Part shown: positions 48,161-61,749 of the stretch, one piece after another
Layout: each line of letters opens with the position of its first letter
Numbering within the stretch: the first letter of the stretch is position 1
From: Phoronis australis
Taxonomy: Eukaryota; Phoronida; Phoronidae
Assembly: GCA_002633005.1 (NCBI GenBank)
Contig: NMRA01000184.1
Span: 546,328-610,327 of the forward strand
Direction of reading: 5' to 3'
DNA: 64,000 nucleotides
Position numbers and translations under genes: made by a program
Notes under the pieces: model-generated
What the model saw: the letters and a program-made list of their open reading frames with translations, nothing else
Database searches by the model: none
What the model was told of the DNA's origin: nothing

Positions 48161-49421
48161 TAGTATGCAACAACTTTCAGGTGTTTTCTGAGTAAGGCTC
48201 AGAGAAAGGAAAGCACCGGTAGTGGTCTTATTGGTTACACGCTGCCGCACACGTCCGAAGTACATGTGAACAAAAGTGATGGGCATAATTTCGGGCCATG
48301 AACACCACCTGTGGAGTGATGTGTGCATGATTAATTAGAGCCTAGGGAATTTAATTGATATGACTATCTGGGATATTCAATAAATGGAAATTTGACCAGA
48401 GATGGTGCTAATACCCGGTTGCCTTCCTATTTCATAGTAAGCTCTAGAATACTGGTCGTTGAATCTGTATTTTAAGTGAACTCAACATTGTGTCTGAGCG
48501 TGGTTGAAGTATTATTGATGGTAGTTGAGGAGAAGGGTGACATTTTTAAGTCTATACATTGACACATAGTGAGGTACCATTAATGACGTGAGTCATGTGA
48601 CCCTTATCATGGTTTTTATCTGGGATTTATGTGGGATTATAGACTCGGAATATTTTTTAAATGGCTTTTGCTGTACACCAGGGAAGTGGTGTTAAAATCT
48701 CACACAATCGTATGATGAGCTGGTGAAATTGTATTTTCTCATGTGTTAATAAACAATATTTTTCGCTGGTGTTTAATAATTTTGAAGCACTGTATCTGTC
48801 GCCAGATAATATTTTTAAAAAGTACGGGGATCCAAATCAATGTTAGACACTTTTGAAAAATGAAAAAAAATTCTTTGGCTGGAAATTGGTGTGATTCTTC
48901 TGTGTGGAATACGAGCAAATTTATAAAATTACCTGAATGGACAACTCTCAGCTAGATGTGGATAGTAGATATTCTATACCTGAGTTCTAATCCTTTGTGT
49001 CAGTACAGTTGTTTGACCAATGTATCTTGGTTTTTTGTGTCAAAGAATGTGCCTGGAATGTGAAACTTCCCACACAAGTCAACTCGAGTTTAAAATAGCA
49101 GACTAATAAATTAAATTTTATAACCGGGTACAATTTCACTTAATCCAAGTTCTAGACTTTGGATTGGGATTTTTTTGGTTAGAGGGTGTTGATTGGTTTC
49201 TTGACATAAAGTTCAACCTAGCTGGGGTCTCAACAGCTGCAAGGCATTTTCTGGTCAGGGAGTTATGTAGGCTGCATCTTCTCAGGACCCACAATTATTG
49301 AAAATTAAATACGAAGTAAAATTTTATCACTTTTGAATAACCAGCCCTAAAACAAAACAGTGTTAGTACTTTAATGAAAACTGTTTAATATGCGCATCTT
49401 CAAGTTAGTACCCATTGAAAC

Positions 49422-49495
49422 TACAGCAAAATTCTGCCAATTTGGGACAAAATTGTCCTTCCTTGATATTTCGAAGCTTTAAACAGGGTTGTACC
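49422..49495 (+). repeat. Interspersed repeat family B left-end fragment
   Basis: TACAGCAAAATTCTGCCAAT, then TTGGGACAAAATTGTCCTTC, matches the left end of the family B element at 53931. The right part is not identifiable. Confidence 0.4.
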
Positions 49496-51995
49496 GTAAT
49501 GCCCGTTGTCTAATGGTAGCCTGGGTATAGAAGTCAATAATTGTAAAGGGCATTTATTTGATGTGGCTATGAAAAACTATAAAATTTCAATTTTCTGCAC
49601 ATGGCAGGACTGAGCTCTGCATCATTGCCACAAAAAAAATTACATTTGATGTTGGACAATTTTTGAATGGAGTTTTTGAGTACAAAAATTATTCACCTGG
49701 GTCCTGCTTTATAATTTGAGTGTAGATTTGAATAACCAATCTGAGGTCCCACTCAGGATTTTTTATCAGTAAATTGGCAGAGATATTATCACTTGTATTT
49801 ACACAACAATCACTTGAGTAGGACAGTGGCTGCCATGTAATCCTTATAAATGACTCACCTGTCTTATTAATAGTGCCCCATTTATAGGGCATTTGAGTGT
49901 ATCTGTTACCCACAGCAGTTTACTTTTCCATTTACACGTACCACTATAAGCCGGCACAACCTGTATCATTTGGCCTAAGAAAATGTAAAATATTTTGCTA
50001 AGATAAGTGGAAAGTTGCACTTCAAACACCTCATTGATTATCTGTGTACATCACGAAGGGCGAAGTTTGTGTCACAACAAACATTATTATTTTGCTGAGA
50101 AGTATGTCTCTTTCCCAGTGCCTTTTCGAATCTTTGACTGTGGCTTTGCTCTGGATTTTCGGCACCTGTATTTAGGGACCTTAGCATTGCTGAGAATGCT
50201 TGCCAAAGTGCTGTATTAGGTGTCTCAGAGTGTTTTGATTTATGAATGAAGTTTGCGTTTAAAATGTAAATTTAATTCAGAATCTTTATAGTGTCCAAGG
50301 TGCAGTTGGCTAGTGTCAACGAATGGTTTAGTGAACAAGGTGCCTGAAACTTTTTTGACCCTGCTCATCTAAATAGGTCTAGGTATGCAAGTTGACCAGG
50401 TCTGGGTGTGCTAGTTTACCAGGTCTGGGTAAGCGAGTTGACCACTGCACAGGTCAGTGGATTTGTACCCAAATATTTATCTTGTTTGGTTGGCTGAGCA
50501 AATGCAAAGTGACCAACAGTTGATTGATTAGTTAAATCATTCTACTCTCTCCATGTTTTCAGTCTCTCTGTTCTTTCTAGACACCATGTTCCATTGGAGC
50601 ATTGTATTGGTATGTTTCCAAGGTACCCGCCATCCTCCATCCTGGTCACTAATTGTATTCAGGTTTCCTGAATGCCCTACAGTCTTTGCCCAAGGGCCAA
50701 TCTCCTGCCAGACATGAGATGCTCCAATGCACTTGTTGTGCTTGTACAAATGTTGTTGCCTCTGATTGGATTCAGTGGTGACCATTACCTTGTCAGCACC
50801 CGGCAATGGTTGCTCTAGCGTTGTTCTGGTTTCTCTTGGGAACATGTTCACCAAATTCATTTGCATTTTTATTGATTCTGTCTGCCTGCTGTTGCTGTTC
50901 GCAAGTAGATGCTTGAGTAAGGCTGAATCAGTTGTTATTTAGTCGTTGAACACTGAGGTTGTTTGGTTGTACATTGTGCTCGGCTGAGGTGTGATTCGAG
51001 TTTACAAAATCGAAGGCATGGGGATGATCACAAAAAACACTGTGGTTGATGTGAGTATGATGCCAGCAGGTGGGGTTTATTTGTCATGATTCATGTGGGG
51101 GACTTGCCTCCACTGTTTCAAGCACCGGTAAATTCTTAAGAGAATTGGCGCTAGCATTTTGTGTCTGTTTTTGGAATCGTTTTTGCATTTTTTGCGAGGT
51201 TGTTGCTCATTGTAGCTTGCCAGTTCATTGCTTCCAAGCACCTTGCTATTTCCTATCTACCTTCAGCTTCTCTGGGCGTATTAATTATAAATCCTGAAAG
51301 AATAAAAAAATAAGTGAAAGTAGTTCTCGTGCTTTCGAAGGGATATTGAAATTAGAAGAAAAAATGGTACATTCAGGTGTTGCGTTGGTCAGTTAATATA
51401 AAAACTGTGAGATTTTCTGTGATGTCTGTAAAATACCTTGCTCCCAATGCCATGTTACGCATATCTGCACTACAGGGAACATGTGGTGTTTGGTTGACGT
51501 AGAAGTGTTTCTAAGAACAAGTATATGTACTTTACACTGGTAAAGATAAATGGATTTGGATTAGAGTGTACACTTCCATTTAGCGAATGTTAGCTCAGTT
51601 GCTACAGTTTTCCCTGGGGTTGCTGAACAGAGTTTGTCTAGGAACGATGAGTGACGGACAAAGGAATATTCTAGATGAGAAAAATAATTTTGCAGAAATC
51701 AGCAGTAATGCAGAATGGACCCCTTTAGTTCCACAGCAACACCCTATGTTTGCTCCGTATTTTAAGCGTATTAAATAGTAAAGGCACCAGCCTTGATTTT
51801 AGCGAATGGGTGGCAGACAACCGCGAGAATTGGCAATTTGTAATAAAATCACAAAACAACGGATCATGTTGTTTTATAGCTCTTGTCAAAGCTAATAACT
51901 TCAAGCTGTCTATTCCATCCAACAATAATACCAAAAATGAATTTTTCCGCCGGTCAACCAATAATGTCGCTTATGACTTCTTCTTTATTCCACAG

Positions 51996-52076
51996 TACAT
52001 TGGCTCGTTCTCAGTGACTGGAGAAGACCAGAATACAAGAGCGCAATATGTCCGTGAGAAACTGGAAGAGCTACGG
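51996..52076 (+). CDS. SH2D5: PTB-domain adaptor (SH2D5-like), exon 2: residues 72-98
   Basis: An 81-bp exon between TTCTTTATTCCACAG and GTAAGT, phase 0 at both ends, encoding 27 residues. It begins YIGSFSVTGEDQNTRAQYVR, the first beta strand and following helix of a phosphotyrosine-binding (PTB/PID) domain. The Y-I/V-G-S-F start with a helical VREKLEEL matches the SH2D5-type PTB, where vertebrates have YVGSFPV. The frame is open further upstream by chance, but the acceptor and the domain boundary set the exon start. Confidence 0.8.
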
Positions 52077-52305
52077 GTAAGTGCTAACAAAAAATTTTAT
52101 GTGTGCACTACTTGTTAAAGTAATCGGACAGAATGACCCAGAAGCCTGTGGTGTGATGGTTGAGGAATGGGGGAAATCAACATCATAGTAGCCATCTCTC
52201 ATGACTTGGAAATAAGATTGGATTGATGTTTCGATGTCTTCATTTTTTCACTAACTTGAATAAATGGTCTTGACATGGAAGTGTTATTGCTGTAATTATG
52301 CAGTT

Positions 52306-52401
52306 GTGGCGTGTACAGTGGCGTGTACAGTGGCGTGTACAGTGGCGTGTACAGTGGCGTGTACAGTGGCGTGTACAGTGGCGTGTACAGTGGCGTGTGC
52401 A
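52306..52401. repeat. 12-bp minisatellite, 8 copies
   Basis: The unit GTGGCGTGTACA repeats eight times in a row with one substitution in the last copy. It lies 230 bp after the exon 2 donor. The 97-codon minus-strand frame across it is a by-product of the 12-bp period. Confidence 0.95.
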
Positions 52402-53930
52402 GTGTAAGCTAAACACACGTGTTTTAAAGCTACTTCCCGTTTGTGAAATCAAATGTGCCCTGTAGCAATGTCCTAAAAGTACCTCAAATGAGCACCAGTA
52501 AACAGGCAGGTGTAAAATAGGTGCGTTGCTCAAGATTTGTGTTTTCTGTAACTACAGAAAACATCAAAGGTAACCGGTCAAACACAATTTCTCCTTCTCT
52601 ACTAAAGTGACTGCAGCAAATGTTGGTAATACGGTAGTTACTTACATGTGTGCTGTGTTTTGAGAACCAGTTTTCTCCACTGAATAACGAGTGTCAAACT
52701 GGTTCTCAAAATCCAGTTCCCTGTAAGTAACTAGTGCCCAAAATTTCTAATTACAGATCAATGTTTTTACCACATTTCTGGTAAACATCGTTTCATTCAC
52801 AATCTTAATGCAAAGCTACGATGTTGATGCATTATGCTTGTGTTCAGCTGTCATGGGAATTCTGGGTCATCTTGTCTAAATACTTTTGGCGTGTTCTGTA
52901 TGCACGAAAAAGTAGATTATCATGATGGTCTTCCTTGTTAGATCACAATTCATAGCTGTGAAAATTTTATTTCTTTTTGTCAATCTGTAGTTTGAAGTTT
53001 AGATGTTGTCGTTTTTCTGTTTTTATTTCAAAATGTTTGCAAACAGAATTGCAATTCATAGCAGTTTAGTATTTACCTCTCATACGGCGAGATATTTCTG
53101 ATCTTCAGTCTGGGAAGAGGTTTACAGTGTTTTGTCTATGTAAACGTTGTGTGGTTTAGGCCTTATCTCAAAATTCACAGGTGATTTTAAGATCGAGATC
53201 CTGATTTGAATAAATGTTATTGATTAGACAGACACATTACTGAGATAAGAACATGCTGTAGACTCTGACATTTTGTGCTTTGTGTAGATATTTTTGGCGC
53301 AGTTTCATACTAACATGTTTTTCGTGTTTTTCGTTGATCTAGAGTTCTCTGGTAATTAGTAGGCCTGATTGTTTATACTGGCGAAGGTCTTCCTCAAAGT
53401 TACTGGCCCCAGGGCTAAATACACACTGTACTTTTGGGGTTGTAAAAGTTCAAGCAAGACCAGCGAACAACAGAGTGTGTCAATGCTCATTTAAAGATGT
53501 GAACTTGGTCTTATCTTCCATGTACTTATTAGTTATTTGACATAGAGATCATTTTGGCCACGTGCTGGTACTCGTCGTACTGTGATTGCCGAACACATGT
53601 CTTTAACTCAATGTGACATGTATGACTTATATTGTCTTGTAAGTTTTTTTAGGGCCTGCTTGTTTGTTTGAAATGTTTTTGTGGTAGCCCTCCTTCACTT
53701 GTAACTGGGAACAAGAAGACTTCTTGTCCAACTTTTTGGACATCAACTTGTTTAAAGTACCCCTACGAGACTCGAGACACAAGTTACTGATTCGTAAAAT
53801 TTCTGCACTGGCTCATAATTTTAGGCTTCAGAGGTTGATTGATCCTGTTTCAGACTTATCTGTTATGATGTGTGGGGACATGACAAACTATTTTTTCTTT
53901 CTCAAATAGGATGTTTCGTCTTTAATGCAG

Positions 53931-54166
53931 TAACGGTAAAATCTCCCCAATTTTGCCCAAAAATAATTGCCAAAATTGCTTTTCTTACGTTTTTAAGGGC
54001 TTCTAGCATTGTTTTGAATGTCCTCAATTTTTCAAAATAATATGTATTGGTAGCTGTGACAAAGTGCTTAATTTGGGGCTACTTATATCTTTTATGGAGC
54101 AATGAGAAATTATGACTTCACCTGTCGGCCATGTTTGTGTCCTAAATTGGTGAGCTTTTACCATAG
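53931..54166. mobile_element. MITE-like family B, full-length copy of about 236 bp
   Basis: The left end TAACGGTAAAATCTCCCCAA and the right end in reverse complement, CTATGGTAAAAGCTCACCAA, form imperfect terminal inverted repeats of about 28 bp. TA sits at or next to both tips, which would fit a TA target as used by mariner-like elements. Partial copies occur near 25349, 29324, 34705, 38963, 49422, 58393 and 58718. Non-coding. Confidence 0.6.
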
Positions 54167-57100
54167 TCAACCTTAAAGTTGTTATAGACCTGCCTTCCCT
54201 CGAAGACAGTAACTTAATTTGGGCCATGTACCCCTATAAAACTGGCAGCAACGTGTTCATTTCTTGGATGAAAATTGATTTTTGGGCTTTCAAAGAAGAT
54301 GGTTTGTTATTGCTTGTGATTGTCACTGAATGCAAAAAAATATTGTTGAGGTGATTAGCCAATTTGTTAAGCCTCGCCTCAGCACAGAATTACTCACACT
54401 TCTTGGTCTGAAATTTAATATTGAAAGCTGGAATATTGATTCAGAATTACAATTCCAGAGTTTAATCTAAAAGCGAAAAATAAAATATTGAAAGTCAAGT
54501 ATTTCATGATTGATTTCAAAACAAAAATTACTTTTATCAGTTTAAATTAAAACTTCGCAAGTTTTATAATTCAATTCAAATTAATTTTGTAACTAAAAAT
54601 AGGCACATGTAGTCCCCTATGCCCAAAAAATCACCTCTAACACAAATAAGAAAATGGTAATTTGTTTTTTGATCACATTTGTTTTTGGCCAAAACATGAG
54701 CATGAACTTTAAAATTAGCGTGTAAATAAACGAAGACATATTGAGCCGACATTTTGGTTTATTCACTATAAAGCATTCTCAAGGCAAAAGTTTACATTGT
54801 TGGTTTTTGACAGGAAGCTGAGTTCATAATTAAAGCTATAATGTTGTGGATGAATTTTGGTGAAATTTTGTAACTAGGCCAAGAATATAACAGTTAGGTT
54901 GGCAACTAAATCCAGATGTTAATGCCATCTGTGCAAAACAACAGAAATGCATTTGTGGCCATTAGGTATTGGTGTGTACTCTAATGTACCACATTGACCT
55001 AAAAATAGCGATAGGACGATAACCTGGAAAGATTCCTGTCATGTCCTCAGCACAACTAGTTCATACAACTCCATTTTGCCTCGAACATTTCGTGAATTTC
55101 CTCAGTATGTAGCGGGCAAAAACAGTACAGAAAGCAAACTAAGCCATAACATGATGATCTGAGCACACTTATGGAAACTTTATGGCTTAAAAATGTTTTC
55201 TTGTGAATTGGTGCACTTGTGCACTGTTCCAATGCATGAATATTTAAGCTGTGAAAAGGGTGGTAAAGGTTATGGAGGACACCCAGATAAATGTCCAAAC
55301 TGACAGTCGAGACTTTGCAACGTCATATTTCACAAACGGTTGATTGGATTCATATGAAACTTTCAGATAACATGCTTCATGCACTGTTCTGAAAAGTGCT
55401 TTTGGGGATTGTTTTTGAAATCCTCCTGTGTTGTGTACGTGACTATCAACAAAGAACTTCAAGGATTTATGTTAACATCATCAAAGGTTGCTTAAAAACA
55501 AAAACGAACCAAGACTTAAAGAAAACTGTTGCAGCATTTTTGAGATTTCATTTTGAACATGTATGTGAAAAGAAATGTGGTCTGATGTTTTTTACATTCT
55601 GAAAATATAAACTTCTACGAGTTATGTTCAAAATTTTGTTAATATTTGGCTAATTCCACTAAGCAGGTGATGAGTCTTTACACATCCTTACTAATAAATG
55701 TTAAACAAAACAAAAAGTAAATAGAGTTCTGTTTTGATTTGTCAGTGGCAGCTGACATTAGGTACACAATCATCGTAATTGCAAACTTGTAAAGATGGTT
55801 TTGAAACAATTGTCATTTCAGGCTACCTTCCTTGAAAACCTATAATGGCGAAAACTGTATGTTAAGAAGATGTGTTTTGTTAAAGTAATCATAGTTGCAG
55901 ACTTAATTTCAATTTTGGCTCATTTGCGATAATTGCAATTTCGAAATGTGAAGATGTAATCCTTTTAAGGAAATTGGTTGGTATAATGCATCTCCGTTAA
56001 TCAAAACTGATCTATATTGATTGTCTTAACTCCCTTAATTCAGTTCCTTACACTGCACTGGAACTAAAGGATTTCTCAAGCAGATCTTGACAAAGACACA
56101 GACACAGTGTAAAGCGATGCTGATTGGATTTTGAAGTATTTTTGTAAATATTTTTATTAGTTATGCAATACTGAATGTCGGTATAATTGATGTGCAAATA
56201 TAATTTCTTCATTGCAAATATTTCTTGCCTTTCAAGACTGTCATATGTTTACCCTTCAAAGCAGAGAATTAATAGTCATCCCTAGACTTGGCTGCCAATC
56301 TCAATTTATCTACCGTAATCTTCTGGTCTCAACAAAGCGGTTATAACTCTTAAATCGATTTAAAGGTTACATTTCCCGGTGTGAACACTTTTAAACCAGT
56401 TTTAAAAGCTGTGACTGTAACATGGTTATAACCCTCTGTGAGGGCAGTGTAGCGAGAGCTTATAACCATTGTAACTCAGTTGTAAAAAATATAACTCTGT
56501 AGGAGGCACTGCTGTCAAACCTCTTTGGAAACAATGGCACTAACTTGGGTGAATCGGAAAGTGAGAGCACTGACGACTAGTGACTAAAACCATGAACTAG
56601 GGTTACAACATTTTTAATTCTTGGTGTGAACTGTTACATAACAGTTACAACTGTAGAAAGAGCTAAAACTGGTTTAGTTGGTCTGGAATAACTTTAAAAT
56701 GTTCTATACCCTCGTCGTGGTCAACTTGACTTACTGGTACACATGTTACAATTTGTAGTGCACATTAGTGCTCTCGGGTACTTTTACATTGTGGAACGGA
56801 TTTGCCCTTAGAAAAATCGTCCTTAGATTACCGCAATATGATGCATTTCCCAAGGAGTCCAGGCTTGCTAGGGTTAATCTTTTCTTTAAGCTGTGAACAA
56901 GACTGTTTTCTTTCTGATGGCAAATGTACACATAATGATAAATGGACTGACTTGGTCTTTTGAGGGATTTGTTATAAATTAGTGGCTATCATCTCTGAAC
57001 TGTTGTCTTGCTATCTACACTAGACCTCACCTGACTATATTAGGAGCCTTTACAAACTGCCCATATTTGATCTGTTTGAAAATTTTTCAATGTGTAACTT

Positions 57101-58392
57101 GAACACAATTTTGTGCCGGTCAATTTGGCTTTGTAACTTGACGTCCTGAATGCTTGCCCAGTGTTTTATTTGGTGCATTCACAACAGCAACAAAACTACT
57201 TAATCAATTTAATTTCAGTTGCCTTTTTATGTGCAAGCCATAAGTTTTTAACATTCCCGCTGTTTCCAATTGGCATTGTTGTTGTCCAAATACTTGTCAG
57301 AAATTCCATCTGTTTAGTGTTTGTATTGGTGCTACTTCGTATTACCCACAGCTGGTGGCCTTATTATACCATATCTACCTGGGTCTTATAGTTGCAAACT
57401 ACATTACCCCCCTCCTGTGTTTAGCTGGTATGGAAATTAGTCTCCTAATATTCCTAGACATGTTGGGACATGATTGCCCATTACCAACAAGAATATCCAA
57501 AGGATCAGCAACTCAGAAAACAAGTTTGTTGGAGTTGGTCAGAACTAAAATTGCGAATTGGAAATGATATATTACATGTATGTAGCATTGTCTGTAACTT
57601 GAGTTGCCAGCTCATTCAGCAAAATTTGAGTTTTGTATAAACCCCAGCATTGGCATTTGATTGAGCATCGGGAACACTGACACACGAGGTTTGTGAGATT
57701 TTGGTGTAGTCGGCTAGTTTGGGTCATGTTTGTGGTGATAACAATACCGAAGTTCTATAGTCAATTGTGGAGATCTTGGTAAAAGTGCCCGCCTTGTGTT
57801 ACCATCATGAGCCTTACATCATTGTCAAACGCACGCAGGTGGTTAAGTTCAGCCAAGATGGTATTCAGAATTGGTTACATACACAATTTTTTTATCTTCA
57901 ACTGATTTGAATTATGTGGCAAATTGGCCTTTTAAGGTTTTTGGTTTTAGATGCTTTTATTTTTAGCAGTTTTGAACACGGGTTTCTCTCTTGTGTGTTG
58001 TTGGATTTGCATGGAATTGTACACAGTTATTTGACTATCTATGTCCAAGAGAAACCTTTCTCAGTTTTTTCATGTTCCTTCGAATAATGGAGATATCGGT
58101 TGCCGAAAATGAAGACTTGGGATGGTTGATATCTCCGTTGTTCACGTGCATATAAAAAACCTGAGGCATTTTCTGTGTATTGACTGTAAGATTAGTTCAA
58201 ACATGAAGGTGCCTGCTGTTTGGCTATGATATTTAAGAAATTCACGTTTCAAGCAAAGATCAGTATTTTAAGGCATGAATTAAGATTTTTCAATCATCTT
58301 GGATTCAGAAAATGTATACTTTTATGGGTTGATAGCCGATAGTTAAAAGGTTATTTTACAAACTGTTAAAGGATTTCACAAAATTTGACAAC

Positions 58393-58480
58393 TATGGTAA
58401 ACTCTCTACTACCAATTTAAGACTCAATATAGCGGACAGGTAAAATTTAATTGTATCATTTTTCATAAATGATTCAAAGC
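58393..58480 (-). repeat. Interspersed repeat family B end fragment (reverse)
   Basis: CTATGGTAAACTCTCTACTA, then CCAATTTAAGACTCA and GCGGACAGGT, follow the reverse-complemented right end of the element at 53931-54166. Confidence 0.35.
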
Positions 58481-58717
58481 GCTCTGCTGTATTCAAGTTC
58501 TGTGTCATAGTTACCAACAAAAAATATTTTGAAAAATTGATATTGTTTACATTAATGTTAGAAGCCGGTGAAAAAATGAACATTATTTTTTTCTGATTTA
58601 CAGAGATTTTACTTTGATACCTTAATGTACATTACCTCAAACTGCCGGAATATTTTCCTATCTTTCGAAGAATATCAATAACATAGAGGTGTTGCTGCTG
58701 GTAAAATGTAAGTGCTT

Positions 58718-58805
58718 TCAGACAAAAATGATAACCAAAATTGTCCTTCTTTCAAGGTCTTTTAACATTTTTGTAAATGGCCACAGTTTTGGTCTATTAT
58801 GGTAT
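58718..58805 (+). repeat. Interspersed repeat family B fragment
   Basis: GACAAAAATGATAACCAAAA, then TTGTCCTTCTTTCAAGG and CTTTTAACATTTT, follow the interior of the family B element. Confidence 0.4.
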
Positions 58806-60163
58806 TGAACTTGGAAGGAAGTATAGCAACACATCACTTCTCACATTTCACTTGTCCCACATTGTGTCCAAGATTATTGTGTATTGTGAATTCACAAGTA
58901 CAGAACATTTCACCATCTATTCTCTTTGGCATCAGTGCTTCACAACTCCCATCTGATGGTAATTTCCTGATGAATTCTTAATGAGAAATGTTTTATATGT
59001 GGCTACAAGTCTTCCCCTGTTGTGTTCTTGGTTGATGGAAGTCATTAGGTCATGCATAACAAGCAGATGGGTGGCTAGGCTGAGTGCACTCAACAGCATG
59101 TGCACCGAGGTGGAAAATAAGAATAATGGAGGGATTAATAGATAGTGAAGTTTTTTTTGCTTTTGCCACCAATGTAAAGCCGGTACTTGTGAAGCGTTAA
59201 GGTAAACTGCAGCTTTTCCACCAGCTTCAGTATTTAACAGATGTTGGAGTTGTCATTGGGTGACGCTGTTGTTGTCGAAGTTATCGCAAAGGTGGCGTAT
59301 TGTGACTGTCATCGTTATCACAGCAGTGACCACTGACGGTAACATCAATGGACACTGAAGCTGAGCTTTCCCATTGTAGTGGCATGCTGACTTTTCGCTC
59401 TTGAATCCACTCATTTACTGCAGCGTATGATAAACTTGAGGTGTTAACTTCGATTCAACACTGGATTTAAGTGTTCTTGTTGACCAACGCTCACCTAAAC
59501 TTTGCAGCATGGATGTTAATTACAAAGGCCTTTGTGTCATCTCTGTTGTGGCTGTGGCCGTGGTTTGCATTTGGATCAGTTTCAGTGGTAACATGTAGTT
59601 GGATTTGACGGTATTGCGTTTTAATTATTTCTGGATCAGTGGAATGTTGGTTTTGTTCTCTCATTAGACTGAAGTGTTCCTGTTTGATATTGAGTGTTCC
59701 ATGGTGATCTATCTCATTTTGAAAGTTTTATTCATGTGGGAAATTTGTATGGCATGACATCATTAGAAACATGGTAATATGACGTGCAATTATGTGTGCT
59801 ATATTTATAAATCTCTGGAACTTGGCCTCCAAGGGATTATGGTGGTTTATGTATCACACTAATGTTCTACAGTGATTTGATTTGATTTGTCCTTGGCTTC
59901 AGAAGATGGACAGCTTTATACTGCTTTTGTAGGTTATAGTATGGAGTAAACTTTATCTTTATGTTCCAATTCATCAGAATGAAATTTGGAAAATTTATTA
60001 CCAATCACCAACTGCTTTATGTCTGAAGACCTCCAGGGGCTTGGTTGATTATCGTCTTTGAAATGGCCACAGATTAGGTTATTTTATTCGCAACGACTGG
60101 GACGAGCTGTAAAAACGTGTGTGCATGTGAACTTAAAATTAACTTTGGCCTTTTTTTAAACAG

Positions 60164-60241
60164 GATTTGACTGAAAAGAGCAAGCCAGTTCTGCTAATCA
60201 TATCGTTGTCAGGGATCAAGGTGTGCAGCAACGATGGACAG
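60164..60241 (+). CDS. SH2D5: PTB-domain adaptor (SH2D5-like), exon 3: residues 99-124
   Basis: A 78-bp exon, phase 0 at both ends, from AAACAG to GTAAGT, encoding 26 residues. It carries the central PTB strands: PVLLIISLSGIKVCSNDGQ. The pattern of a hydrophobic strand, then L-S-x-x-G-I/L-K-V/I, then a short turn is characteristic of PTB domains of the Dab/Shc/SH2D5 group. No competing exon definition is apparent. Confidence 0.85.
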
Positions 60242-61749
60242 GTAAGTTAAATATCCTGGGACTGATTGGGGAAAAATGTTTACTTCGTTTTTTGATTTAT
60301 TGTGTAAATTTAAAATGCCTTTAGTTTACGATAAATTTCTTAAAGAAACATTCTCGTAACATGTCTCAAAAATGAGCTTGCCTTGAGTACATTGGTTCCA
60401 CGTCTTGAAATATTTTCAATTTTTATTTTCAGATTTTACTATGTTCATGTTGCCCATTTAGAACTGCTTTATCATTGGTTTTGTAAATAGTAAAATATTG
60501 CGTTTTTTCTGTTTCTCATTTGTCTTGTCTGCTCTTGTTTTATTTGTTGTGGATAGATATAGATTTTGAATTAACTGTTTAGTAATTTCGTCATACTGCT
60601 GAAATTGATTAGATACGACTAGAAATTATCCGAGGATAAAAATTGATTTCCGCAGTAAGATTGGGGTGTTTAGGGACGGAAATTGTTGACTTGTTTTTTT
60701 GAGAGCACGTTCTTGTGCAACTTTATTTTCAGGCTTTTGGGGGAAATGAGGTTTTTGTCACGATAGTTCGATGTTAATCTAGAAATGTGTCAGGTTCATG
60801 TCGATTAATGATTTTTGTTGTGTACAATTTGTTCTTCTAATATTATTTTGGATATCTTTGAATCTTAAGTTATGTGGAATGTTTAGATTTTGTTTTGTGA
60901 TAGTCACAAAAATCAAGTTCAAGGTTTGTAATTTTCTGTTTTTAAGAGGATTTCCTCTTTTTAGGTTTTGATTTCCTCTTTTTAGGTTTTGATTTCCTCT
61001 TATTTCATATCTAGTCTCCTTTTTTCGTTCTCCTTTTTATCAATATGTTGACTTTATTCATGCAAAAATGCTTATTTCAGTTAAATTTTACAACCAAAAA
61101 TATTTCTGTCACACAATACATCATGTGGAAAATTTTCCTTTTTTGTCATTGGTCATTCCTTAAGTTATACTTTTGCGGTTGTTTCTATGTTTATATTGTG
61201 GTCAGATTGGCGGTCACAGGTTTTATTTTTGATTTAATAACCTCTTCGTTCTAATTTTATCTTACTTTGATGTTGACCATTTTTTACTTGATAATGGTGC
61301 TCAACTCTACTTGCTTACAACCATCTTGATTATGTAAAAGATGTGCAAGTGTGATAATATTGACCTTTATGACCTTGGGAATACTCTCATATAGAAGTGG
61401 TATGCGGGACCTGCTACTTAGAAGAGTGATTTTTTCACGACCAGTTACCCTAACCCTATGAAAGGATGCCTTTTTGGACAAAACTCGCAGAGAAAAGGTT
61501 CCTTACTGATTCAGTTTTGACAGCATGGCATCTCTTGATCTGTTTCGGACTTAATAGCGTCCAAAAATTCCTATAACAGGGTCCAGTCTGTGGAATTGAC
61601 CCCTATGAAGGAGCAACTTTTTTCATGAAAGTTGCTTACAAATAGATATTTTTTGGAGTCCATTCTCTAACTGGATGGGTATCCTAGTTTTTTGACTGCA
61701 CGTACCTGTCATGGAATGACCCCTGCATAAAAATTTTAATTTTTTCCAG
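60242..61749 (+). other. Intron 3 of the PTB adaptor gene (about 1.5 kb)
   Basis: AT- and T-rich phase-0 intron. It holds one 21-bp tandem repeat at about 60950-61012. Nothing else is recognised. Confidence 0.85.
60950..61012. repeat. 21-bp tandem repeat, about 3 copies
   Basis: The unit ATTTCCTCTTTTTAGGTTTT plus G occurs at 60950 and 60971, with a partial third copy at 60992. T-rich. Confidence 0.8.

Larger units (their letters stand above)
21431..51995 (+). other. Intron 1 of the PTB adaptor gene (about 30.6 kb)
   Basis: Phase-0 intron from GTAAGT at 21431 to TTCCACAG at 51988-51995. I found no nested gene on either strand; the open frames of 60-130 codons inside are short, AT-rich and unlike known proteins. 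It contains tRNA-like fragments (about 21582 and 30208), copies of several short interspersed families, tandem repeats (about 31727, 32901, 39110 and 46717), a 299-bp inverted-repeat transposon (33324), a perfect palindrome (35184) and two N joins (33535 and 46919). Stretches not listed separately hold nothing I can name. An unrecognised alternative first exon or a small extra coding exon could be hidden in it. Confidence 0.6.
52077..60163 (+). other. Intron 2 of the PTB adaptor gene (about 8.1 kb)
   Basis: Phase-0 intron from GTAAGT to TTTTTTTAAACAG. It contains a 12-bp minisatellite (52306), a full-length family B element (53931) and probable family B pieces near 58393 and 58718. No nested gene is recognised; the open frames inside are short and AT-rich. 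Confidence 0.75.

Noticed and set aside
52240-52533. Minus-strand frame with repeated HCTR
   Set aside because: Artefact of the 12-bp minisatellite at 52306-52401.
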